This document shows positions 9,158-18,142 of a DNA stretch of 64,000 nucleotides, in pieces. Numbering within the stretch: position 1 is the stretch's first letter; every line of letters begins with the position of its first letter. A program made the position numbers and the translations under genes. This DNA comes from AP-15 sp963818695 (lineage in GTDB: Bacteria > Pseudomonadota > Alphaproteobacteria > ATCC43930 > CGMCC-115725), in assembly GCA_963818695.1 (NCBI GenBank), contig CAWFTG010000004.1, positions 1 through 64,000 on the forward strand. Direction: 5' to 3'. A model generated the notes under the pieces. The model made no database searches. It was not told the DNA's origin and saw only the letters and a list, made by a program, of their open reading frames with translations.

Positions 9158-9619
9158 AGAATGCGGTTACTCCCATAGTGAGTGGTGTGCCCCGCCTTGG
9201 GTGAATAACTATATTTTCTGGGACCATCCATACGTTCCTGCTTCGATTTACACGCTGGTGCAACAGATCTATGATGCTGCACTTCAAGATAAGGCATACT
9301 GGCTCGCTGCGATGGGAATTAGAGGGGTGCTTGACTTGACGATGATTGAGAAAATTGGCGACAGGCGGACGCTGTTTGTAATATCGAGAAGGGTAGCGAT
9401 TTCGCAGGCGCTAGGCACCCATTTTCTGTGAACAGCCGCGTGCCCCGCCTCGATTAGAATGTTAAGATTCAGTGCCTGGCGCATCGACAAATACCCAGCC
9501 TTCTGGAAGGCGTCCACCTTTTCCTCGAACGCATAATAGAACCGGCTTATCTTCACGAGAAGCGCGTGCGTGATCTCGAACGCAATGTGCCAGAGGACCC
9601 GCGAAGGAAGCGCACATAG
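9138..9619 (+). pseudogene. DUF4145 protein gene interrupted by a 158-bp internal inversion
   Basis: The plus strand from 9138 encodes the front of a DUF4145 protein: a Cys pair (CKECG), then AALQDKAYWLAAMGIRGVLD and MIEKIGDRRT, after which similarity stops near 9371. The middle of the family (FEEKVDAFQKAGYLSMRQ, LIEAGHAAVHRKWVPSA, CEIATLLDITNS) is encoded on the minus strand between 9529 and 9372. The tail (IIEPAYLHEKRVRDLERNVP) is again on the plus strand, 9533 to the stop at 9619. Flipping 9372-9529 and adding one base at the right junction gives one continuous frame of 160 residues. The junctions share GACG (9368-9371) and a CG-containing right edge. The present allele cannot make the full protein. 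The function of DUF4145 is unknown; it is sometimes linked to restriction or defence genes. Confidence 0.8.
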
Positions 9620-9658
9620 GAAAGAAGCGCCAAAGTTTGTTCGGAAGCGAAGGGCGCA

Positions 9659-10411
9659 TCAAAATTCTGACGTTGCGCGAACCCGCGCGATCTCTGCCTC
9701 CAATGTTGTGTTCGCGATCGAGCTCAGCGCGTAGGTCGTGCAGAAGAATTCCGGATTGCCGAAAAAGTAGAGGAGCCACATTGAATGGTCGGCGCCGTTA
9801 GGAGACTGAATCCAGCGAAAGCTGAAGGCATCGCCGATTTGCGTTAGAGGCTCTCGGCCGAGGAGCTCCAAAAATTCGCGGAGAGCCAGTTCAACTTCGG
9901 GATCCACATCCATTAACTGACGAAAGCGCCCGGCATAAAGCACACTGATAGTGTGATCGTCAGGCAAGCGATGGCCCTTCACTTTGAAGAACAGCCCTTT
10001 GATGATCCGCTCTGCGGTTCGATCGAGGCGCGCTCCGTCGACCGATAGTAACCGCTGGTGCCCCAGGTAGAGCCCACCGGAACTGTAGCGGGGTAGAACG
10101 GCCGAATTAGCCAGAAGCGCAGAGCGAAAGCGGCGTGCCTCGGACCTGTTGAGCCCGCGGATCACGGTTGGGAGCACCGCGTCCCGGCTGGTCTGACCCT
10201 TCGCTCGGTCACTGATGGTCAAGGCGACGCGGAAGTACTCGTCATCCTTTGAGAATTTCCCGTTGCAGGCTGCACACGCCGGGATGGTCCAAAGGTTAGG
10301 TGGATAAGGCTTGCTAAAAAGGTTCTTCGGCGGGACGTGGTCGGCCGTCAGCGGCTTCAATTTTCCGCAATAAGTACAAGTGCCCCTTCGGGTGGGGTCA
10401 GACTTCCGCAT
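9659..10411 (-). CDS. HNH endonuclease-like protein
   Basis: A 250-residue protein whose N-terminus has an HNH/McrA-type zinc finger nuclease signature: CTYCGK (about 12-17), the catalytic ADHVPPKNLF (about 23-32), and a second Cys pair with Asn in CAACNGKF (about 46-53). The remaining ~200 residues have no motif I recognise. Nicking or double-strand cleavage of DNA is the family activity; the target is unknown. It converges tail-to-tail with the DUF4145 gene (40 bases apart) in a patch flanked by a recombinase and a tRNA, a setting common for defence genes. That role is inference only. Confidence 0.75.
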   Translation of the reverse strand: MRKSDPTRRGTCTYCGKLKPLTADHVPPKNLFSKPYPPNLWTIPACAACNGKFSKDDEYFRVALTISDRAKGQTSRDAVLPTVIRGLNRSEARRFRSALLANSAVLPRYSSGGLYLGHQRLLSVDGARLDRTAERIIKGLFFKVKGHRLPDDHTISVLYAGRFRQLMDVDPEVELALREFLELLGREPLTQIGDAFSFRWIQSPNGADHSMWLLYFFGNPEFFCTTYALSSIANTTLEAEIARVRATSEF

Positions 10412-10607
10412 GGGTCATGAACCCTGGACAGGGGAGCTATCGCCCAATGTCCGAGATGTGTCGAGAGGGGGCCTCCAAGCGGGGTACCAAGCGTTTGATT
10501 TGCACCACTAGCCCCTTTGCTTCGCCGCGCTGCCTCAGGGATTGCGTAGCGCGTAAGGGCAAGCAAAATCCGCGACTATTTGCCTGGCACCGATAGCTGA
10601 ATATTCC

Positions 10608-11375
10608 TCACAGCGCGGTCATGCCGCCGTCCACGAACAGCAGGGCGCCGGTGACGTAGGAGGCATCGTCGGAGGCCAAAAACAGGATCGCGGCGGCGAC
10701 CTCCTCGGCCCTGCCCGGGCGCTTCAGCATCGTGCCTTGCGCGGCCTTGGCGTTGTACTGCTCGACGGTCTCGCCGGAAGCTGCGATGCGGCGCTGATGG
10801 AACGGCGTGAAGATCGGGCCAGGGCCGACGGCGTTCACCCGAATGCCCTCCGGCGAGTGGTCGGCGGCGAGCGCCCGCGTCAAGCCCGCGACCGCGGCCT
10901 TGGTGGTGTCGTACTGCAAGTTGCCGCCGCCTGCTACGACGGAACGCACGGAGGCGACGTTAACGATGGCGCCGCCATTGTTGCGGCGCATCAGCGGAAC
11001 CGCCGCCTTGGCACAAAAGACGTAGCTCATCAGGTTGACGTCGAGGATCTCTTTCCAGCTCGCCGCGCTCGCCTCGTCGACCTTCTCGTATTTGCGGATG
11101 CCGGCATTGTTGACGAGGATGTCGAGGCGCCCGAACTTCTGCGCGGCACCGTTGACGAAGTCGAGGCATGCGGCCTCGGTACCAACGTCAGCCTGCGTGA
11201 AGGCAACCTTGGCGCCGGCGGTCTCGAGCTCGGCCGCGACGCGCTGGCCGCGCTCGCCGTCCCGGTCGCAGAATGCCACGCTCGCGCCCTCGGCTAGGAA
11301 ACGCCTGACCGTCGCCTCGCCGATCCCCGATGCCCCGCCCGTCACCGCTGCAACCTTGCCGTCGAGCCTACCCAT
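10608..11375 (-). CDS. SDR family NAD(P)-dependent oxidoreductase
   Basis: A 255-residue classical short-chain dehydrogenase. The Rossmann motif is TGGASGIGEA (about 14-23), NNAG appears at about 88-91, the catalytic Ser lies in NVASVRS, and the Tyr-x3-Lys pair in QYDTTKAAV. The C-terminus YVTGALLFVDGGMTAL is typical. ATG 11375 is preferred over the in-frame GTG at 11384 because AAAGGTGG lies at good spacing. It stands alone next to mobile remnants. Substrate unknown; the usual 3-oxoacyl-ACP or secondary alcohol annotations would be guesses. Confidence 0.88.
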   Translation of the reverse strand: MGRLDGKVAAVTGGASGIGEATVRRFLAEGASVAFCDRDGERGQRVAAELETAGAKVAFTQADVGTEAACLDFVNGAAQKFGRLDILVNNAGIRKYEKVDEASAASWKEILDVNLMSYVFCAKAAVPLMRRNNGGAIVNVASVRSVVAGGGNLQYDTTKAAVAGLTRALAADHSPEGIRVNAVGPGPIFTPFHQRRIAASGETVEQYNAKAAQGTMLKRPGRAEEVAAAILFLASDDASYVTGALLFVDGGMTAL

Positions 11376-11593
11376 ATTCGCCACCTTTCACTGCACTGCG
11401 AACGCACATCCACGATACGCCGTATCCATCCGGCGGGCACCGCCTTGTTGGCCCGGCCTGGGTGTCCGACCTCAACAGGCTGCGGAAGCTTCAAGCGTCC
11501 GCTTTGGCGAGTAGAAGCAATTGCTTAGCCAAGAGGCCCGATGGCCCGACAGGATTGTAGCTGTCGAAGCTTCAATCTTGAGGGAGGTCGCCG

Positions 11594-12414
11594 ATGGCTC
11601 GGATGACGGCGCTGCGTTGCCGCATGATCGAGGACATGAAGATCCGCAACCTGTCACCGGTAACACAACGGTGCTACGTGCACGCCGTGGCAAATTTCGC
11701 CCAGCATTTCAACCGGTCGCCAGATCTCTTGGGGCTGGCGGAGGTACGGGCCTATAGATCAGATCACCTCACCTCCACCGGCACCTCGTGGGCCGCCTTC
11801 AATGTCGCAGTTTCGGCCCTGCGCTTCTTCTATGGGGTTACCCTCGGACGCGCCGCGATCGTCGAGCGCATCCCCTACGCGCGCGAGCAGCAGCTGCTGC
11901 CGGTGATCCTGAGCGCCGACGAGGTCGTGCGGTCTTTCGCGGCGGTGCCGAGCCTGAAGCATCGCCCCGCGCTGATGGCGGCCTACGCCGCAGGCCTGCG
12001 GGTCTCCGAAGTTGTGCGGCTGCGGGTCGCCGATATCGACAGGGACCGCATGCTGATCCGGGTTGAACGGGGCAAGGGACATCGGGACCGGTACGTCATG
12101 CTGTCGGCGCAACTCCTCATCATGTTGCGCACCTATTGGCAAGAAATCCGACCGAAACACCGGTTTTTCCGGGCCGCGACGAGAGCCGCCCGCTCGACGC
12201 AAGCACGCTCCACTGGGCGTGCCGGAATGCTCGCAAGGCGGCGAAGGTCGGAAAGCCGGTGAGCGTCCATACCTTGCGCCACAGCTTTGCAGCCCACCTC
12301 CTCGAAACGGGAACCGATATCCGCACGATCCAGGTGCTGCTCGGCCATCAGCATCTGTCGACCACGGCGCGTTATACCCAGGTCGCGACGACCACGATGC
12401 CGCTGCGAACCTGA
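11594..12414 (+). pseudogene. Tyrosine recombinase/integrase, interrupted by a frameshift
   Basis: A tyrosine-type recombinase of about 273 residues if restored. The N-terminal SAM-like core-binding domain is intact (NLSPVTQRCYVHAVANFAQH), as is the first catalytic Arg (AAYAAGLRVSEVVRLRVADI). Near 12163-12168, in a run of five T, the frame is lost: downstream the other frame reads VFPGRDESRPLDASTLHWAC and then the catalytic HTLRHSFA (His, Arg) and LLGHQHLSTTARYTQV (His, Tyr). One extra base in the T run restores everything. The family resembles recombinases that accompany IS91-like elements, but no partner transposase is seen. It points at tRNA-Gln 33 bases downstream. It may be a real mutation or a sequencing error. 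Confidence 0.82.
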
Positions 12415-12447
12415 GGCGGTCTCTCCGTATGTAAGCTTGATTTTGCT

Positions 12448-12522
12448 TGGCTGGGGCGGGAGGATTCGAACCTCCGTATGGCGGAATCAAAATCCGCTGC
12501 CTTACCACTTGGCTACGCCCCA
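12448..12522 (-). tRNA. tRNA-Gln (anticodon TTG)
   Basis: On the minus strand, 75 bases including an encoded CCA. The acceptor stem TGGGGCG pairs with CGCCCCA, the D arm starts GCCAAGTGG, and the anticodon stem GCGGA/TCCGC encloses the loop TTTTGAT (anticodon TTG, reading CAA). The T arm has GGTTCGAATCC. The discriminator is G, as expected for Gln. A broken tyrosine recombinase ends 33 bases from its 3' end. Confidence 0.95.
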
Positions 12523-12579
12523 ACCGGCAACAGGATAACGCACCCCGGCCGAACCCTGAAGGGATTTACCTGACGGGAT

Positions 12580-12849
12580 TTGTCTATCGGGGCGCTCGCG
12601 ATCCTGGTAGCGCAAGCTCCCCAACCGAGCGCTCCCTCTAAATCTTACGAATGGTGCTTCGACATAGGGAAAGGGTTGACGCTCTGTAAGGACAGGGCGG
12701 CGGCCGCTCGCCGGGAATTGCGTCGCACCAACGCCGGGACTGCTATGAGCGCTTGCAAGCGCGTCGAACCGCACGACGACATCCAGACATCTCCGACCCA
12801 GCCACCCGCGCCCCCGAACCCGGCAAAGCAGACGCCATCTCAACGATAA
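12580..12849 (+). CDS. Small hypothetical protein, possibly exported
   Basis: An open frame of 89 residues with three cysteines (EWCFD, TLCKDR, SACKRV) spaced as in small exported proteins of alphaproteobacteria, plus a Pro-rich tail. The N-terminus is only weakly hydrophobic (MSIGALAILVAQAP), so a signal peptide is doubtful. No family recognised. It lies between tRNA-Gln and the convergent ispE. Its start is a weak candidate and it could be a chance frame. Confidence 0.35.
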   Translation: MSIGALAILVAQAPQPSAPSKSYEWCFDIGKGLTLCKDRAAAARRELRRTNAGTAMSACKRVEPHDDIQTSPTQPPAPPNPAKQTPSQR

Positions 12850-12873
12850 GAACCCTGAATAAGCTCGGGTATC

Positions 12874-13752
12874 CTAGTCGGCGAGTGAGGCGCGCGAAAC
12901 AAAGCCGCCTGCTGCACACCACCACCCAGGCTCGGCTGCGGTGAGGACTGCGCAGGACTCCTCGGCGGCGGCGAAATCGGCGAACAGCGCAAAGCAGGTG
13001 GCGCCGCTGCCGCTCATCCGAGCGAGCAAAGACCCGGGCAACCGGCGGAGCCGCGCCAGCACCGCGGCAATCTCCGGAACCAGGCCAATCGCGCCTTCGG
13101 TCAAATCGTTGCGGCACGGCATCAATGCACGGGCAAGGGCCGAGGCTTTGCTTGGCATCGGCGCGAACCGTCCGACATGGCCGAACGGGCCGCGCCGGAC
13201 GGCGAATACCGCGGCGGTCGGCAGCGCTCTGCGCGGATTGACCAGCAGAATGCCGGCTTCCGGCAGCGGCCCAGCCGGCTCGAGGCGTTCGCCGATTCCC
13301 CCGACCCACACGGCGCGCCCATAAAGACAGGCGGGTACGTCGGCGCCGAGCCTGGCGCCGAGAGCGCTAAGCGCCTCGTCCTCCAGCGATATCCGCCACA
13401 ACCGCCTTAGCGCGAGCAGCGCCGCCGCGCAGTCGCTCGACCCGCCGCCGATCCCGGCGGCAACCGGCAGATGCTTGTCCAGATGCAGCGCGGCACCGGC
13501 GGTGATCCCGGCGCGGTCGGCCAACAGTCGGGCGCCGCGCAGCACGAGGTTGTCGTTACCGATCGCGGCAAGGTCAGCCGCCTCGGGTCCCTGGACCGCC
13601 AGCGAGAGAGATGCCGCCGGCTCGGCGGTCAGCCGATCCCCGACATCCACGAATGCGACGAGGCTGTCGAGCTGGTGATAGCCGTCGTCCCGCCGACCGG
13701 TCACATGCAGATAGAGGTTGACCTTTGCCGGTGCAAAGGCCGTAACCGCCAC
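12874..13752 (-). CDS. ispE: 4-diphosphocytidyl-2-C-methyl-D-erythritol kinase
   Basis: A 292-residue GHMP kinase phosphorylating CDP-methylerythritol in the non-mevalonate (MEP) isoprenoid pathway, cytoplasmic. The N-terminal FAPAKVNLYLHVTGRRDDGYH is the IspE start, with the Lys and HxxxxRxDGYH-type motif. The ATP-binding loop is LPVAAGIGGGSSDCAAALLA (about 92-111). The C-terminal MSGSGATCFALF is the third GHMP motif. The length is normal (280-300). Only six bases separate it from the upstream TPR gene, so the two are probably cotranscribed, as is common in alphaproteobacteria. Confidence 0.95.
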   Translation of the reverse strand: MAVTAFAPAKVNLYLHVTGRRDDGYHQLDSLVAFVDVGDRLTAEPAASLSLAVQGPEAADLAAIGNDNLVLRGARLLADRAGITAGAALHLDKHLPVAAGIGGGSSDCAAALLALRRLWRISLEDEALSALGARLGADVPACLYGRAVWVGGIGERLEPAGPLPEAGILLVNPRRALPTAAVFAVRRGPFGHVGRFAPMPSKASALARALMPCRNDLTEGAIGLVPEIAAVLARLRRLPGSLLARMSGSGATCFALFADFAAAEESCAVLTAAEPGWWCAAGGFVSRASLAD

Positions 13753-13758
13753 CCCCGC

Positions 13759-15486
13759 TCAGCCGCCGCGCGCCGCCCCGGCAGTGGGCACGCTGCCGCC
13801 GTCGAGCTTGGCCTGGATCGGCTTGATCTCATCGTCCTGGGGCCCGAATTGCAAGGCGCGCCGCCATTGGTACCGGGCCTCGACCGACCGACCGCTCTGC
13901 CAATAGGCGTCACCCAAATGGTCGTTGATCGTCGGGTCCTCGGGTACCAGCTCGATCGCCTTTTCGAGGTACTGAACCGCGCTCGAATAATCGCCGAGGC
14001 GGTAATGCGCCCAGCCGAGGCTGTCGACGATGTAGCCGTCTTCGGGCCGCAACTCGACCGCCTTCTGAATCATCTTCAGACCGCGCTCCAAATTCTCTCC
14101 GCGGTCGATCCAGGAATATCCGAGATAATTCAGCACAAGCGGCTGGTCCGGCTTCAATTCCAGAGCGTGCAGCAGGTCGGCCTCGGCTCGCTGCCACTGT
14201 CCCGAGCGCTCCAGCGCGATGCCTCGGCTGTAGTAGAGCGACCAGCGCTCCGGCATACCGGCGGCTTCAAAGCGCTGGATGGCTTCGTCATAGGCGTCGA
14301 CCGCCTCGGTAAACCGTTTTTTGCCGCGCAGCAGGTCTCCGAGCTGCATGTCCGCGCCGGCCCGCGTCGGTTCTTTGGCTGCCATTTCTTTGAGCTGGGC
14401 GATTGCTTCGTCGGTGCGATCCAGCAGTTCGAGATTGGCGGCGATGCGCAGCCGAGCCGACCACCAGTAAGGCGAGGTCCGCGGAACCTCGGCAAGGGCC
14501 GCAAGACTCAGTTCTGGTTTGTTCTGGGCACTCAGCACGTCCGCTAGAAGCAGTTGCGCGAGCACCATATGCGGGCGCAACTCGAGTGCGCAGCGGACAT
14601 AGAGCAGCGCCAAATCGAGCGTCTCCGGCTGATTGACAACGCTGGCGAGGTCGAACAGCGCCTCGGCCAAGCCGTCCTCAGCCGACCCGATCAACGGCGG
14701 CGGAACCCCGGCGGGCCTGCGGGCGAGCACCAATTCCGCGAGCTCGCTTCCCGCATTGTCCTTGACGAAGCGCTGATAAAGCGCTTGTGCCTCATCGTTA
14801 CGGCCGTGTCGCTGGTAAAAATTCGCCAGCGAATCTGTTAACCGCCAGTTGAGCTGGCCGCTCGCCTCGAGGGCTTGCTTGAAGTTGTCCGCGGCACGCT
14901 CAACGTCGCCGGCAAAATCATAGACGAGAGCGAGCTGGTAAAATTTTAGCGGCGCAAATCCGTTGAACTTGTCGAACGCCTGCAGCGCCTCGTCAGCGCC
15001 GGCGACATCGCCGATCGCCATTCGCGTCCACGCCCGCGCCAACGGGCGGACAAATCGATGCACTCCCTCCTGCGGAAGTGCGTCGGCGCGGGCGACTGCG
15101 CCGGCCTTGTCACCGGCTTTGACCTGCTCTACCAGCAAAACGAGCTCGGCCATTGCATCGGTGGAATCGAGTTTGAGCTCGCTCTGGGCGAGCGTTTGGG
15201 CTCTGTCGAACTCTCCGACGCTCGCGTCCATCAGAAAGGTTCGCGTGATCAGCTCGGGCAATTCGGGGTCCGCCTTCAGCGCGTCCTCGAACAACGTCAC
15301 GGCCGACTGGTAATCGCGCTCATGCTGCGCGTGGCGGCCTGCCAAGTAAGCGCCGAACGGCGCTTCGAGAATGGCCCCGGGCTTGTCGAGGGTCGGCGCC
15401 GCCTCGCTCGCCCCGGCCGCGAGACCAACGAACAAAAACCCCGCCGCGCCGCAAATCCGATAAAGGTCCATCACTGATTTCCGCAT
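13759..15486 (-). CDS. Exported tetratricopeptide repeat protein
   Basis: A 575-residue protein with an N-terminal export signal (about residues 8-30, ICGAAGFLFVGLAAGASEAA) followed by many TPR units. Clear repeats appear at about 50-80 (AQHERDYQSAVTLFEDALKA) and near the C-terminus (LGWAHYRLGDYSSAVQYLEK, LGDAYWQSGRSVEARYQWRR). TPR solenoids mediate protein-protein contacts; this one would act in the periplasm or at the envelope. Its position just upstream of ispE and downstream of ETF-QO is a common alphaproteobacterial arrangement. The partner is unknown. The ATG at 15486 and an ATG five codons later are both possible starts. Confidence 0.85.
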   Translation of the reverse strand: MRKSVMDLYRICGAAGFLFVGLAAGASEAAPTLDKPGAILEAPFGAYLAGRHAQHERDYQSAVTLFEDALKADPELPELITRTFLMDASVGEFDRAQTLAQSELKLDSTDAMAELVLLVEQVKAGDKAGAVARADALPQEGVHRFVRPLARAWTRMAIGDVAGADEALQAFDKFNGFAPLKFYQLALVYDFAGDVERAADNFKQALEASGQLNWRLTDSLANFYQRHGRNDEAQALYQRFVKDNAGSELAELVLARRPAGVPPPLIGSAEDGLAEALFDLASVVNQPETLDLALLYVRCALELRPHMVLAQLLLADVLSAQNKPELSLAALAEVPRTSPYWWSARLRIAANLELLDRTDEAIAQLKEMAAKEPTRAGADMQLGDLLRGKKRFTEAVDAYDEAIQRFEAAGMPERWSLYYSRGIALERSGQWQRAEADLLHALELKPDQPLVLNYLGYSWIDRGENLERGLKMIQKAVELRPEDGYIVDSLGWAHYRLGDYSSAVQYLEKAIELVPEDPTINDHLGDAYWQSGRSVEARYQWRRALQFGPQDDEIKPIQAKLDGGSVPTAGAARGG

Positions 15487-15510
15487 GTATTCTCTACCCG
15501 TTCAACTGCA

Positions 15511-17148
15511 TCACATGTTTGGATAATTGGGCCCCCCGCCTCCCTCCGGCACAACCCAATCGATGTTCTGCTCTGGATCCTTGATGTCGCAGGTCTTGCA
15601 GTGGACGCAATTCTGTGCGTTTATCTGTAAATACGGTCCGCTCGCATCAGCCTGCTCAACGATCTCGTAGACGCCGGCCGGACAATAGCGCTGTTCGGGG
15701 GAATCGTAGAGCCGATAATTGACCGTGATCGCCTTCTCCGGGACGCGCAGCCGCAGATGCGGCGGCTGGTCTTCCTCGTGGTTGGTGTTCGAGATAAAGA
15801 CCGAAGAGAGCCGGTCGAAGGTGATTTTGCCGTCGGGCCGCGGATAGTCGATCCGTGGCGCCTCGCTGGCTCTGGTCAGCTGCAGGTGGTCCGGATGGTG
15901 GTGAAACGTCCAAGGCGCATTGCCGCGAAGCACATAGGTGTCGAGCGCCGAATAGGCGAGACCGGCCCAAAGGCCCCAGCGGAAGCTCGGTCTGATATTG
16001 CGTACGCCGCGCAATTCCTCCCACACCCAGCTCTGTTCGAGGGCGGCTCGGACCTCGGCGCCCGCATCTCCAGACAATCGGCGAAAGATGGTCTCGGCCG
16101 CGATCATCCCCGACTTCATCGCGGTGTGGTTGCCCTTGATCTTCGGTACGTTGAGAAACCCGGCGGCATCCCCCGTAAGCGCGCCGCCCGGGAAATCGAG
16201 GCGCGGGATCGATTGAAAGCCGCCCTCGTTGAGCGCCCGCGCGCCGTAGGCGATCCGTCTGCCGCCCTCGAAAAAGGGGCGGATCGCCGGGTGCGTCTTG
16301 AAGCGCTGGAACTCCTCGAACGGGTTCAGAAACGGGTTCTTGTAATCGAGCCCAATCACAAACCCGACCGCCACCTGCCGGTCTTCCAGGTGATACAGAA
16401 AAGAGCCGCCATAGGTCGCGGTGTCGAGCGGCCAGCCGATCGTGTGCACGACCAGTCCGGGCTGGTGCCGGTCAGGCGCGACCTCCCACAATTCCTTGAT
16501 GCCGATCGCATAAGTCTGCGGGTCGACGCCGTCGCGCAGCCGGAAGCGCTGCACCAAGGTCTTGGTCAAAGAGCCGCGGCAGCCTTCGGCGAACAATGTC
16601 TCGCGGCCGATCAGCTCGACCCCCGGCTGATAGCGGTCGGTCGGTCGGCCGTCTCTGCCGATCCCCATATCGCCGGTGGCCACTCCCCGCACGCGGCCGG
16701 CGGCGTCGTACAGCACCTCTGCGGCGGCGAACCCCGGATAGATCTCGACGCCGAGTCCTTCAGCCTGCTGCGCCAGCCAGCGGCAGAGATTGCCGAGGCT
16801 GATGATGTAATTGCCGTGGTTCGCCATTTGCGGCGGCGTCGGTAGGCGCAGCGAACGGGTTTTCGTCAGCAGCAGGAAGCGGTCTTCCGCCGCCGGGGTG
16901 ACGAGCGGGGCAGCTTGTTCGCGCCAGTCCGGGATCAGTTCGCTCAATGCCCGAGGCTCGAACACGGCGCCGGACAGGATGTGGGCGCCAACCTCGGAGC
17001 CCTTCTCGACGACGCATACGCCCAGCTCGCGGTCGCCGGCGGTCGCGAGCTGCTTCAGACGGATCGCCGCGGCGAGGCCGGACGGCCCGGCCCCGACGAT
17101 TACGACGTCGTACTCCATCCGCTCGCGCTGCGCCCGCTCCTCGCTCAT
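15511..17148 (-). CDS. Electron transfer flavoprotein-ubiquinone oxidoreductase
   Basis: A 545-residue membrane-associated flavo-iron-sulfur protein passing electrons from ETF to ubiquinone during fatty and amino acid oxidation. The FAD-binding MEYDVVIVGAGPSGLAAAIR follows a short leader. Internal family stretches include GAHILSGAVFEPRALSELIP and the GDAAGFLNVPKIKGNHTAMK region (about 335-355). The C-terminal 4Fe-4S site is visible as CVHCKTCDIKDP plus an upstream Cys in RYCPAGVYEI. The open frame extends far upstream, but similarity begins at MSEERAQRERMEYD, so I start at ATG 17148. It diverges from the UDG gene. Confidence 0.94.
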   Translation of the reverse strand: MSEERAQRERMEYDVVIVGAGPSGLAAAIRLKQLATAGDRELGVCVVEKGSEVGAHILSGAVFEPRALSELIPDWREQAAPLVTPAAEDRFLLLTKTRSLRLPTPPQMANHGNYIISLGNLCRWLAQQAEGLGVEIYPGFAAAEVLYDAAGRVRGVATGDMGIGRDGRPTDRYQPGVELIGRETLFAEGCRGSLTKTLVQRFRLRDGVDPQTYAIGIKELWEVAPDRHQPGLVVHTIGWPLDTATYGGSFLYHLEDRQVAVGFVIGLDYKNPFLNPFEEFQRFKTHPAIRPFFEGGRRIAYGARALNEGGFQSIPRLDFPGGALTGDAAGFLNVPKIKGNHTAMKSGMIAAETIFRRLSGDAGAEVRAALEQSWVWEELRGVRNIRPSFRWGLWAGLAYSALDTYVLRGNAPWTFHHHPDHLQLTRASEAPRIDYPRPDGKITFDRLSSVFISNTNHEEDQPPHLRLRVPEKAITVNYRLYDSPEQRYCPAGVYEIVEQADASGPYLQINAQNCVHCKTCDIKDPEQNIDWVVPEGGGGPNYPNM

Positions 17149-17262
17149 CACTCTTCCGCCGATCTCTGCGGAGCGACTATAGAGGATCTGCAGAGGATCT
17201 GCATAAAAACGGGAGTGCGCTGCTCCCCTAATGGCTGCTCCTCTGATGAGAGACTCGCCCGA

Positions 17263-18090
17263 ATGAATGCCGATGATCGCGAGGCGGCGCTCGCTGTATT
17301 GCGCTGGTACGTAGAGATGGGCGCCGACGAGGCGATCGGGTTCGAAGCGACGGACCGGCTTGCGCCGCCCCCGGCGATGCCAGCGCCGATGCGTGCGCAA
17401 ACCCCCCGCTCCGTTCCGGCCGCCCCGCCTGCTGCGCTGACCGAATCTCTGGGGGAGGCCGCCCAATCGGCACGCCGTCTCGCTTCCGGCGCTGACAGCG
17501 TCGAGGCTCTGGCCGCGCTGGTCGCCGGGTTTGACGGCTGCCCGCTGAAGCGCACGGCGACGAACACGGTTTTCATTGACGGCAGCCCGGCAGCGCCCGT
17601 CATGATCATCGGCGAGGCTCCCGGCGCGGACGAGGACCGGATCGGCCGGCCGTTTGTCGGCCGCGCCGGGCAATTGCTCGACCGCATGCTGGCGGCGATC
17701 GGTCTCGACCGCAGCGGCGTGTTGATCACCAACGTCATCTATTGGCGCCCTCCCGGCAACCGCACGCCGACCGCCGCGGAAATCGCCTCTTGCCTGCCTT
17801 TCGTGTTCCGCCTCATCGCGCTGGTGCACCCCAAAGTGCTGGTCCTCAGCGGCGGCACCGCCGCCGGGGCTTTGTTGGCGCAAAGCCAAGGCATCACCCG
17901 GCTGCGCGGCCGGTGGTTCGACCTCGCGATCCCCGGCCTCGACCGGCCGGTCCCGACGCTGCCGATGTTTCATCCGTCCTTTCTGTTGCGCACGCCGGAG
18001 CGCAAGCGCGAGGCCTGGCGCGACCTCTTGTCGCTGCGCGCCCGCCTCGACGAGTTGCTCGCCGCCGAAGCCCCCGGCGTCACCTGCTAG
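17263..18090 (+). CDS. Uracil-DNA glycosylase, family 4 type
   Basis: A 275-residue base-excision repair enzyme removing uracil from DNA. The catalytic motif region is MIIGEAPGADEDRIGRPFVG (about 118-137), followed by RAGQLLDRMLAAIGLDR and ITNVIYWRPPGNRTPT. The second motif is MFHPSFLLRTP (about 237-247), with the His typical of the family. The N-terminal ~85 residues (MGADEAIGFEATDRL, then Pro/Ala-rich) are the linker found in alphaproteobacterial members. ATG 17263 is chosen because the similar region starts there. Family 4 enzymes carry a 4Fe-4S cluster; only some of the candidate Cys are obvious here. Confidence 0.92.
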   Translation: MNADDREAALAVLRWYVEMGADEAIGFEATDRLAPPPAMPAPMRAQTPRSVPAAPPAALTESLGEAAQSARRLASGADSVEALAALVAGFDGCPLKRTATNTVFIDGSPAAPVMIIGEAPGADEDRIGRPFVGRAGQLLDRMLAAIGLDRSGVLITNVIYWRPPGNRTPTAAEIASCLPFVFRLIALVHPKVLVLSGGTAAGALLAQSQGITRLRGRWFDLAIPGLDRPVPTLPMFHPSFLLRTPERKREAWRDLLSLRARLDELLAAEAPGVTC

Positions 18091-18142
18091 CCGCACGCGA
18101 TCCGCGGACCTATGTTGATGGCATCTGAAATGGAGCTGCTCA

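Noticed and set aside
9284..9556. Minus-strand ORF of 90 codons as an independent gene
   Set aside because: Its conserved part completes the plus-strand DUF4145 protein; it is the inverted internal segment, not a separate gene.
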